Shown one piece after another: positions 7,165 through 12,586 of a stretch of DNA of 12,586 nucleotides; position 1 is the stretch's first letter; every line of letters begins with the position of its first letter. The notes below the pieces were generated by a model, which saw nothing but the letters and a program-made list of their open reading frames with translations, was not told the origin of the DNA and searched no databases. The stretch lies in contig JAADFV010000442.1 of NCBI GenBank assembly GCA_013152695.1, forward strand, positions 1 through 12,586. The letters are read 5' to 3'. Source of the stretch: Chloroflexota bacterium. GTDB lineage: Bacteria > Chloroflexota > Anaerolineae > J102. A program made the translations under genes and the position numbers.

Positions 7165-7222
7165 AATCTAGCACAAAAGCGATAAGGGACGCATAAAGGA
7201 GGCGTAAAGAAAGAATAAAGAT
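7165..7222 (-). promoter_or_regulatory. Promoter B: four tandem 11-bp repeats plus extended -10, for the catabolic operon
   Basis: Four contiguous 11-nt units on the minus strand occupy 7222-7212, 7211-7201, 7200-7190 and 7189-7179: ATCTTTATTCT, TTCTTTACGCC, TCCTTTATGCG, TCCCTTATCGC. Exactly 5 nt later comes TG-C-TAGATT, with the hexamer at 7170-7165. The -35 position (TGCGTC) is poor, so an activator bound to the repeats is expected. Transcription would begin near 7158, about 80 nt before the ATG at 7078, the same leader length as at promoter A. Confidence 0.78.
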
Positions 7223-7244
7223 TTGGCCGGAGTTTTAAGCCATG

Positions 7245-7328
7245 AAAAACAAAAAAACAATCTTCTCAGAGACACAATGGCGCGCTTTTATCGTCACCTA
7301 AATAATAGGTTGCATCCTGAGAAGATTG
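7245..7328 (-). terminator. Large-loop intrinsic terminator of the ABC transporter operon
   Basis: Perfect 12-bp arms CAATCTTCTCAG (minus strand, 7328-7317) and CTGAGAAGATTG (7269-7258) enclose a 47-nt loop. The loop contains a smaller ACCT/AGGT hairpin. The second arm is followed at once by T7-G-T5 (7257-7245), a strong U-tract. It lies 57 nt past the stop of the last permease gene and just before operator B, so it insulates the catabolic promoter from transporter read-through. Confidence 0.8.
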
Positions 7329-7385
7329 CCTTTTAGAGGACAAACAAGGGTATAGCTGTACGTAATTGCCGCTTAAACTGTTTCC

Positions 7386-8390
7386 TTACCGACTCAACAA
7401 GAATTGACGGAAACCTTGCAGAGCTGTGGCCAGAACCAGTACCGTTCCCTGCATGGCATATTGCCAGTGAATCGGTAGTCCCAGTACAACGACCAGGTTT
7501 AACAGGATGATGAGTAATGTCACACCGGCAGCAGTGCCGAAGAGATTGCCCCGGCCGCCGGTAAAGGTGGTGCCACCGACAATGGCCGCTGCAATTGAAT
7601 TCATATTGTAATCTGAGCCCAGGCGCAGATCCACATAGCCGATGTAACCGCTCAATAACAAGCCGCCGAGGATGGCCAGAACCGAGCATAAGATATGGGC
7701 GCCGATCAAAACCCAGTCGACGTTAATCCCAGAATAACGTGCTGCCCCGGGATTGCCACCGACAGCATAAATCCAGCGCCCGAAGCGTGTGTATCTTAGG
7801 GCAAATATGAAGATGACGTTGATAATCAGCCAAACGAGCAGTGCTGCCGGGATCGGGCCTACTGGTTTGATACTGATCGTCCGCAAAAGGTCGGGTACTG
7901 TACCACTGGCCTGACCTTTGGTGTAAGCAAGGCGGGCACCGCCCACAAAGACCAGCATACCAAAGGTCGCCACAAAGGGAGGAACGTGACGTTTGGCAAC
8001 CAAAAGCCCATTGGCCAGCCCCACCAGGGCAGCGATGGTAAAAGCCTGGATCAGAGAGACGGTGATAGAGTTGCCCGCTTCGGTTTGCACCACAATCACG
8101 GCGCCCAAGGCCAGGACGGCGCTGACCGACATATCGATGGAGCGAGTCAACAAGACCAAGGTCTGACCGACTGTTACGATTCCTAACACGGCTACTTGGA
8201 TAGCCACTGTTTTTAAGTTTGTGGAATGGTAAAATGCGGGAGCAAAGAGGGCGGCAGCAATGAGAACGATGCCAATCATAATTGGCGCCGCCCACTGTCC
8301 TGCTAAATCCACGCCACGCACAAAGCGGGGCGTAGGACGGAAACTGAACAGTTGACCGAAAATGACCGGTTTGAATGGCGTAGATTTCAT
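7386..8390 (-). CDS. ABC transporter permease, ribose/CUT2 (RbsC-like) family, second copy
   Basis: This 334-residue, strongly hydrophobic protein is a membrane channel subunit of the BPD_transp_2 (RbsC/XylH) family. Hydrophobic segments begin after a polar N-terminus of about 28 residues (IMIGIVLIAAALFAPAF) and continue to the end. Family marks are LLTRSIDMSV, the cytoplasmic loop RFGRWIYAVGGNPGAARYSGI, which contacts the ATPase, and GGTTFTGGRGN. The start ATG at 8390 overlaps the previous permease stop by 4 nt (ATGA), so translation is coupled and the two permeases probably form a heterodimer. It is the last gene of the transporter operon. Substrate cannot be read from the sequence; from context it may be allantoin or another ureide or purine breakdown product. 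Confidence 0.92.
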   Translation of the reverse strand: MKSTPFKPVIFGQLFSFRPTPRFVRGVDLAGQWAAPIMIGIVLIAAALFAPAFYHSTNLKTVAIQVAVLGIVTVGQTLVLLTRSIDMSVSAVLALGAVIVVQTEAGNSITVSLIQAFTIAALVGLANGLLVAKRHVPPFVATFGMLVFVGGARLAYTKGQASGTVPDLLRTISIKPVGPIPAALLVWLIINVIFIFALRYTRFGRWIYAVGGNPGAARYSGINVDWVLIGAHILCSVLAILGGLLLSGYIGYVDLRLGSDYNMNSIAAAIVGGTTFTGGRGNLFGTAAGVTLLIILLNLVVVLGLPIHWQYAMQGTVLVLATALQGFRQFLLSR

Positions 8391-9391
8391 AGAGACCCCA
8401 AAGATTTTGATTTATAAGCAGCAACAGCAATGAGGACGATGGCTCCCAGCAATAATTGCTGGTAGAAAATGTTAACCTGCGTCAGGTTGAAGACGTTTGA
8501 CAAAAGCGTCAGCAGCAAAACACCGCCAAGCATGCCGAAAGTCGAACCACGGCCTCCATAGAGGCTGATCCCACCCACGGCACTGGCGACAATAGATTGA
8601 AATGTCATACCTGCCGCCGCATTTGGATCGCCAACACCCGTGCGCGCCAGGAGAAATAAACCTGCCAAGGCAGCAAAGACAGAACTGATGACATAGGCTG
8701 ACACTAAACTCCAGTTGACCGGGATGGCGGAAAGGCGAGCGATTCGTTCTGAGCCGCCAACCGCATAGATATTCCGGCCTGCCTGTGTTCGGGTGAAAAA
8801 GAGCCAGACCGCGAACCAGATGAAGCCCATGCCGATAACATTCCAGGGCACAATACCGATTTTAGCGTCGTATAGGTTGAGGTACGCATCGGGAACACCG
8901 CGAATCGGTGTGGTTGAAATGGCCAGTGTGATCCCGCGTAGAATAAAGAACGTACCAAAGGTGATGATAAAGGGTACGGCGTGTGTTCGCGTAATCAACA
9001 GGCCATTGATGAGTCCCAGTACTGCCCCAATGCTAATACCCAACAAAACCAGCGGTAGAATCATTGCCGGGTCGCTGCCAAAAGTTGCAAAAAGTGTGGC
9101 TACGACCAGACCAACGGTTCGGGCTACCATTTCGACGGAGATATCCATGCCTCCTGTCAGCAAAACAGCACTCTGACCGATCGCCAACAAGCTCAGGGCA
9201 ATGGATTGCCGCAGGATGTTGACCATATTTGATGCCGTCAAGAATCTGTCAGACATGAGAGAGGCAATGACTCCCAACAGAACGATAAAGACGTATATCA
9301 GTATTACCGATCCGTTATTACGCACAAACGCCGACCACCGCTTTGAACGCAGCCCAAAGTCGGCGCGAGCATTGTCAACAGTTGCTGTCAT
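8387..9391 (-). CDS. ABC transporter permease, ribose/CUT2 (RbsC-like) family, first copy
   Basis: The 334-residue product has a polar N-terminal stretch of about 28 residues, then a series of membrane segments (VILIYVFIVLLGVIAS first). It has the RbsC-family motifs LLTGGMDISV, AGRNIYAVGGSERIARLSAI and ISLYGGRGSTFG. It differs throughout from the following permease, so the pair is not a recent duplication. The ATG at 9391 is preceded by AAAGGTG, and 33 nt separate it from the ATPase stop. Together with its partner, the double ATPase and the lipoprotein it forms a complete importer. The two-different-permease layout occurs in some CUT2 systems, including those for autoinducer-2 and nucleosides. 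Confidence 0.92.
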   Translation of the reverse strand: MTATVDNARADFGLRSKRWSAFVRNNGSVILIYVFIVLLGVIASLMSDRFLTASNMVNILRQSIALSLLAIGQSAVLLTGGMDISVEMVARTVGLVVATLFATFGSDPAMILPLVLLGISIGAVLGLINGLLITRTHAVPFIITFGTFFILRGITLAISTTPIRGVPDAYLNLYDAKIGIVPWNVIGMGFIWFAVWLFFTRTQAGRNIYAVGGSERIARLSAIPVNWSLVSAYVISSVFAALAGLFLLARTGVGDPNAAAGMTFQSIVASAVGGISLYGGRGSTFGMLGGVLLLTLLSNVFNLTQVNIFYQQLLLGAIVLIAVAAYKSKSLGSL

Positions 9392-9424
9392 AATTCACCT
9401 TTTGTTTTTATTAACATATTTGCG

Positions 9425-10963
9425 TTACTGGACAGGAACGTGATTATCGTCCGTTGCCGTAGCCAGCCGCATAATTGCTTCTTCTGAAAAATCCTTCTTA
9501 TCCAATTCTCCGGCTAAACGGCCCTCGTGAAATACCAGAATACGATCACACATACCGATGAGCTCGGGTAATTCCGACGAGGCCATGATCACACCGACTC
9601 CTTGTTGTGTTAGTTCACGAATACGGGCATAGATTTCGGCTTTGGCGCCGACATCGATACCTCGAGTCGGTTCATCGAAGATGACGAGTTTGGGGTTGGC
9701 TAGCAACCACTTGCCTACCACCACCTTTTGCTGGTTACCACCACTCAAGTTTTCAGCTAAAATTTTAGGATCAGATGGCCGGATGCCGAGTTCGGCAATA
9801 ATGTCGAGCACTGCTCGCTTTTCCAGGTTAGAACGCAAAATGCCATACTGTTCGAATTGAGATAAATTGGGTAGGGCGAGATTGAAGCGCATCGTTTGAT
9901 TCAAGACCAAGCCATAAGCTTTGCGGTCCTCCGGAATGAGAACCATACCGGCCCGTCTTGCTGCCGCAGGCGATCGTGGTATGGGTTCACCGTGGTAGCG
10001 AGCCTCCCCAGAGTAGATGTCGCCCAACCCCACCAGAGAACGACACACAGTAGTACGGCCACTACCACCCAATCCTGCCAGCCCCACCACTTCGCCTTCA
10101 CGAACCTGGAAACTGATATTAAAGACCGTGTTTTCCATACACAGGTCGTGTACTTCTAGCAGAACCTCACCCGGAGTATTGTCAGCGGGTGGGTACATAT
10201 CGGTGAGCTCGCGCCCCACCATCAAACGAACGAGCTCATCTTCATTCGTCTCGGCCACGTTTTTCGTGGCCATTGTCTGGCCATCTTTGAGAACGGTAAC
10301 ACGGTCGGCAAGCTCAAATATCTCGTTGAGACGATGCGAGATGTAAATAATTCCCTGGCCTTCCTCACGCAATGTTTTAATCACAGCGAAGAGACGCTCC
10401 AAATCGCGACTAGGGAGTACGGCCGAGGGCTCATCCATGATCAGGATCCGGGCATCGGTCGCCAGAGCTTTAGCAATTTCGACAATTTGCTGTTCGCCAA
10501 CAGTCAGATCTTTGACCAACTCGTTGGGGTCGATGTGCCTATGCGCGCCTAGACGTTTTAACAACTGGTAGGCCTGCTTTGCCCGTTTTCGGGTATCGAT
10601 CAACCCAAATTTGGTCGGCGGTGAGGTCAAGAAAATATTCTCCGCCACGGGCATATCGGGCAAAAGATTAAACTCTTGATAAACAACGCCAATCCCGAGG
10701 CGGCGTGCCTGGTCAGGAGTTAAATTGTTGTACTTTGTACCATCGATCGTGATGGTCCCCGCATCAGGGGTATAGGCACCCGTAATGGTTTTAATCAGAG
10801 TAGATTTACCGGCGCCATTCTCCCCCACTAAAGCATGTATTTCACCCTGCCTTAGATCAAATGAGACGCCGGCCAAAGCATGGGTACCACCAAATGTCTT
10901 TTCAATTCCGTGGAGAGAGAGGATTGTGTTATGGGAACGGCTTGAGTCTACGAGTGTTATCAT
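9425..10963 (-). CDS. Double-domain ABC ATPase, ribose/CUT2 (RbsA-like) family
   Basis: This 512-residue protein contains two nucleotide-binding domains and powers the importer from the cytoplasmic side. Domain 1 has Walker A GENGAGKST (47-55), signature LTVGEQQ (153-159), Walker B ILIMDEPS (173-180) and the H-loop His210. Domain 2 has a degenerate Walker A, GLGGSGRTT (297-305, arginine in place of lysine), then LSGGNQQ (406-412) and LVIFDEPT (426-433). The weakened second Walker A is normal for RbsA/MglA-type proteins and implies only one fully active ATP site. Length fits the family. ATG at 10963 follows a modest AAGAAG, and a large palindrome lies between it and the binding-protein gene, so it is probably expressed below the level of the lipoprotein. 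Confidence 0.95.
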   Translation of the reverse strand: MITLVDSSRSHNTILSLHGIEKTFGGTHALAGVSFDLRQGEIHALVGENGAGKSTLIKTITGAYTPDAGTITIDGTKYNNLTPDQARRLGIGVVYQEFNLLPDMPVAENIFLTSPPTKFGLIDTRKRAKQAYQLLKRLGAHRHIDPNELVKDLTVGEQQIVEIAKALATDARILIMDEPSAVLPSRDLERLFAVIKTLREEGQGIIYISHRLNEIFELADRVTVLKDGQTMATKNVAETNEDELVRLMVGRELTDMYPPADNTPGEVLLEVHDLCMENTVFNISFQVREGEVVGLAGLGGSGRTTVCRSLVGLGDIYSGEARYHGEPIPRSPAAARRAGMVLIPEDRKAYGLVLNQTMRFNLALPNLSQFEQYGILRSNLEKRAVLDIIAELGIRPSDPKILAENLSGGNQQKVVVGKWLLANPKLVIFDEPTRGIDVGAKAEIYARIRELTQQGVGVIMASSELPELIGMCDRILVFHEGRLAGELDKKDFSEEAIMRLATATDDNHVPVQ

Positions 10964-10984
10964 AAGGCGTTCTTCTTAATTTTT

Positions 10985-11022
10985 ATCATACCTATCGGGC
11001 CGCGCGGCCCGATAGGTATGAT
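10985..11022. repeat. Perfect 38-nt palindrome between the binding-protein and ATPase genes
   Basis: The segment is its own reverse complement over all 38 nt, with a GC-rich centre (CGGGCCGCGCGGCCCG). In RNA it would fold into a stem of up to 17 bp with a 4-nt loop. It starts 27 nt after the lipoprotein stop and ends 21 nt before the ATPase start. On the transcribed strand it is followed by an A run, not a T run, so it is unlikely to be a full terminator. The likely role is to protect the 3' end of the binding-protein message or partially attenuate downstream genes, as intergenic hairpins do after other binding-protein genes. Confidence 0.85.
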
Positions 11023-11049
11023 TTGTTATGAACTTAGGCGAATATCGCC

Positions 11050-12300
11050 TTACTTGCGTCCAAAGCCACCGTCGATGTAGTACTGAATATCAACTGTAGC
11101 TGGCGGGATGAAGTCGTCATTGAGTTCAGGAACGTACCACTGCTCGAAGCTGGTATTGTCGTAGGGATCGGCGCCATCCATGAGTGTGCGCAGGCTGATG
11201 AACTTGGTGACTTCTTTGCCCTGCAAAATGTCAACTGCTGTTTGCAGACAGTATTTTGACATCGAAGGTGGATCGGGGGCACCCACAAACTTGTAGCCGT
11301 ACTGTTTGGCTAAGCGCAGGAAGCCATTGGGTACATTAACCATGGCAAACTTGGGCGGCTCTAAACCGGCATCTTCATAAGCCAGAGCAGCACCGAGAGC
11401 CATTTCACCACCACCGGCCCACACACCGTCAATCTCAGGATTGGCAGCCATGATCGCTTCCATCTTCTGTTTGGCGGTAGCAATATTCCACTGGGCATAT
11501 TCGGTGGCAATCACTTTGACACCAGGATAGTGGCTGAAGGCATCGAGAGCAGCAGCTTGCCAGGTTTCAGTGGAGTCTACACCGGCGATACCGTTGAAGA
11601 CAACCACATTGCCCTTGCCACCCATCAGTTCCGCTAAACCAACACCGGATTTATAAGCCACTTCGTAGAAGTCGATGTCTACACGGGAGGTAAAGTCTTC
11701 CCCTTCGATGCCGTTGGCACAGAGAACGACGGGGATACCGGCTTTGATCGCACGTTTAATGACGGTAGTCGAGGCTGCACGGCCTAATGGTTCGACGACA
11801 ATGGCATCAGGTTGCTGTTCGATAAAGTTTTCGATGTCGCTGATTTGTTGGTTGGCGTCATTGGTGATCGAGGTCAGCAGCGGACCGGCGAGAACGCCTT
11901 GCTCTTGCAACTCTTTGCCATAAGCAGCGATTGTAATATTGTAGGTGTTGCCCCACCCATTGCTAGGATCTTGCTGCGAAACAGCAATCGTGTAGGGTCC
12001 ATCCTTTTTATAAACGGATGTATCAACAACCGTATTCATATCCTTCAGGATAGCCTGAGAATAGTCGGAAGCAAGGGCGGCTTCGTTGACTTCTGGACTG
12101 TTGATGATTGCCATCACGTCTACTTCTTCAGCCGCTTTAGTAGGTTCTTCTTGAGGCACTGCGGTGGGTTCTTCGACCACAGCTGTCGGAGCAGGGGCCT
12201 CTTTCGTTTCAGCTACTGTTGGTGCTGTCGTTTGCGCACAAGCTGCAAGTAGACTCAAAAGTACAAAGAGGGACAAGATTGTCCACAGATTTCTCTTCAC
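11050..12300 (-). CDS. Substrate-binding lipoprotein of the CUT2-type ABC importer
   Basis: The 416-residue product begins with a lipoprotein signal peptide (KRN, a hydrophobic core, then lipobox LLAAC with Cys21 as the lipidated residue). A Pro/Thr/Glu-rich linker of about 40 residues follows (22-60), as often seen in Chloroflexota lipoproteins. From about residue 100 it is a type I periplasmic-binding fold (Peripla_BP_4, RbsB-like): GPYTIAVSQQDPSNGWGNTY, DAIVVEPLGRAAST, GIPVVLCANGI, and GVWAGGGEMALGAALAYEDAG. It captures the substrate outside the membrane and hands it to the two permeases. Start is GTG at 12300 (bases CAC on the plus strand), with AGGAGG 5 nt upstream at 12306-12311. It is the first gene of the operon, after a leader of roughly 230 nt. 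The ligand is not evident from sequence; an allantoin-related compound is inferred from the shared operator. Confidence 0.93.
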   Translation of the reverse strand: MKRNLWTILSLFVLLSLLAACAQTTAPTVAETKEAPAPTAVVEEPTAVPQEEPTKAAEEVDVMAIINSPEVNEAALASDYSQAILKDMNTVVDTSVYKKDGPYTIAVSQQDPSNGWGNTYNITIAAYGKELQEQGVLAGPLLTSITNDANQQISDIENFIEQQPDAIVVEPLGRAASTTVIKRAIKAGIPVVLCANGIEGEDFTSRVDIDFYEVAYKSGVGLAELMGGKGNVVVFNGIAGVDSTETWQAAALDAFSHYPGVKVIATEYAQWNIATAKQKMEAIMAANPEIDGVWAGGGEMALGAALAYEDAGLEPPKFAMVNVPNGFLRLAKQYGYKFVGAPDPPSMSKYCLQTAVDILQGKEVTKFISLRTLMDGADPYDNTSFEQWYVPELNDDFIPPATVDIQYYIDGGFGRK

Positions 12301-12444
12301 AATGTCCTCCTAATCTAGATAAATGGTTTGTACAGAGCTATGTATTGGCGAACGTCGGTTATATTATGTGGAATATCACCTCCTTCGAGCAAAAATAGGA
12401 TGATTTCAAACGAAGAAAATGGCCAAAGCGCTACGACAAAGGTT

Positions 12445-12473
12445 GAGAGAAATGCTGTAGATTACGTTCTCTC
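12445..12473. repeat. Inverted repeat in the transporter leader
   Basis: GAGAGAA (12445-12451) and TTCTCTC (12467-12473) form a 7-bp stem with a 15-nt loop. The stem is A/G-rich and weak, and lies between the stronger hairpin at 12501-12522 and the isolated Shine-Dalgarno site. Confidence 0.4.
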
Positions 12474-12500
12474 TCTAGACCTTCAGGGACTCTCCGCTGG

Positions 12501-12522
12501 CATTCCCACTAAAACGGGAATG
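12501..12522. repeat. REP-like hairpin in the transporter leader
   Basis: CATTCCC (12501-12507) and GGGAATG (12516-12522) form a perfect 7-bp stem around an 8-nt loop. The pairing extends by a further TGG/CCA across a one-base bulge. The GGGAATGAC edge resembles short intergenic palindromes that are dispersed in many bacterial genomes, so this may be a mobile or repeated element rather than a dedicated regulator. No second copy is present in this window. Confidence 0.55.
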
Positions 12523-12536
12523 ACCAGTCCTTGTCT

Positions 12537-12586
12537 ACGATATCACAAACCCTATAAGGGAGGCATAAAGGAGGCGTAAAGAAAGT
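12537..12586 (-). promoter_or_regulatory. Promoter C: tandem 11-bp repeats plus extended -10, for the transporter operon
   Basis: Three full 11-nt units on the minus strand occupy 12583-12573, 12572-12562 and 12561-12551: TTCTTTACGCC, TCCTTTATGCC, TCCCTTATAGG. The first bases of a fourth unit run off the right edge (12584-12586). After exactly 5 nt comes TG-A-TATCGT, with its hexamer at 12542-12537. The -35 position reads TGCCTC, a poor match. The first two units are identical or nearly so to the middle two units of promoter B. Confidence 0.7.

Larger units (their letters stand above)
12301..12536 (-). other. Long 5' leader of the transporter operon
   Basis: About 230 nt separate promoter C from the GTG start, against about 80 nt at the other two promoters. 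It holds two hairpins (12445-12473 and 12501-12522) and an isolated perfect Shine-Dalgarno, AAGGAGGTGAT at 12385-12375, with no start codon at a usable distance. One minus-strand frame is open for 48 codons (12461-12315, stop TAG) but has no ATG, GTG or TTG suitably placed. I do not recognise a riboswitch. The leader could carry post-transcriptional control or be an inserted repeat remnant. Confidence 0.5.

Noticed and set aside
7179..7222. Tandem 11-bp repeats as a CRISPR array or microsatellite
   Set aside because: Units are far too short for CRISPR repeats and have no spacers; recurrence at a fixed distance from a -10 element at three promoters fits an operator.
7723..8430. 235-codon minus-strand frame overlapping the second permease
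   Set aside because: It is another frame of a well-supported permease gene and shows no membrane or domain pattern of its own.
12375..12385. Plus-strand ATCACCTCCTT as the 3' end of a 16S rRNA gene
   Set aside because: Only this 11-nt stretch matches; the flanks show no rRNA sequence.
12315..12461. 48-codon minus-strand open frame in the transporter leader, near a perfect Shine-Dalgarno
   Set aside because: No ATG, GTG or TTG lies at a workable distance from the Shine-Dalgarno; an ATT directly abuts it, which is too close to serve as a start.
12328..12579. 83-codon plus-strand frame ending in the operator repeats
   Set aside because: It runs through the hairpin, the -10 and the repeats of promoter C and encodes no recognisable domain. 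Best seen as chance coding over non-coding or repeat DNA.

Overview
The window looks like a ureide (allantoin) catabolism locus from a bacterium. All ten genes I can support lie on the minus strand, so transcription runs from high to low coordinates. The binding lipoprotein has a lipobox followed by a Pro/Thr/Glu-rich linker. Base composition is moderate and Shine-Dalgarno sites are mostly clear. Together these suggest a Chloroflexota (Anaerolineae-like) organism; this is an inference from style, not from a marker gene.

There are three transcription units. (1) Positions 12586-7245: a promoter, a long leader, then a four-gene ABC importer of the ribose/CUT2 type (binding lipoprotein, double ATPase, two permeases), closed by a large-loop terminator. 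A perfect 38-nt palindrome separates the binding-protein gene from the ATPase gene. (2) Positions 7222-657: a promoter, then six catabolic genes in the order aspartate-carbamoyltransferase-like, carbamate kinase, allantoinase, (S)-ureidoglycine aminohydrolase, ketol-acid-reductoisomerase-like dehydrogenase, and acylornithine-carbamoyltransferase-like, closed by a strong hairpin terminator. (3) Positions 637-1: a promoter and the first 163 codons of a FixC-type flavoprotein that runs off the window.

All three promoters share one architecture: four tandem 11-bp direct repeats, then exactly 5 nt, then an extended -10 (TG-n-TAnnnT), with no good -35 box. This implies one activator, probably an OmpR/PhoB-type winged-helix regulator, controlling import, catabolism and the flavoprotein together.

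The gene set suggests an energy-conserving allantoin route. Allantoinase gives allantoate. No allantoate amidohydrolase (AllC) is present, but a carbamoyltransferase whose aspartate site is lost could cleave allantoate with phosphate to ureidoglycine and carbamoyl phosphate. AllE gives ureidoglycolate. The KARI-like protein, which has lost its KARI catalytic residues, could be the missing ureidoglycolate dehydrogenase giving oxalurate. The second carbamoyltransferase could split oxalurate into oxamate and carbamoyl phosphate. Carbamate kinase would turn both carbamoyl phosphates into ATP. Only allantoinase, AllE and carbamate kinase are firm assignments; the roles of the other three enzymes are inferred from context and altered active sites.
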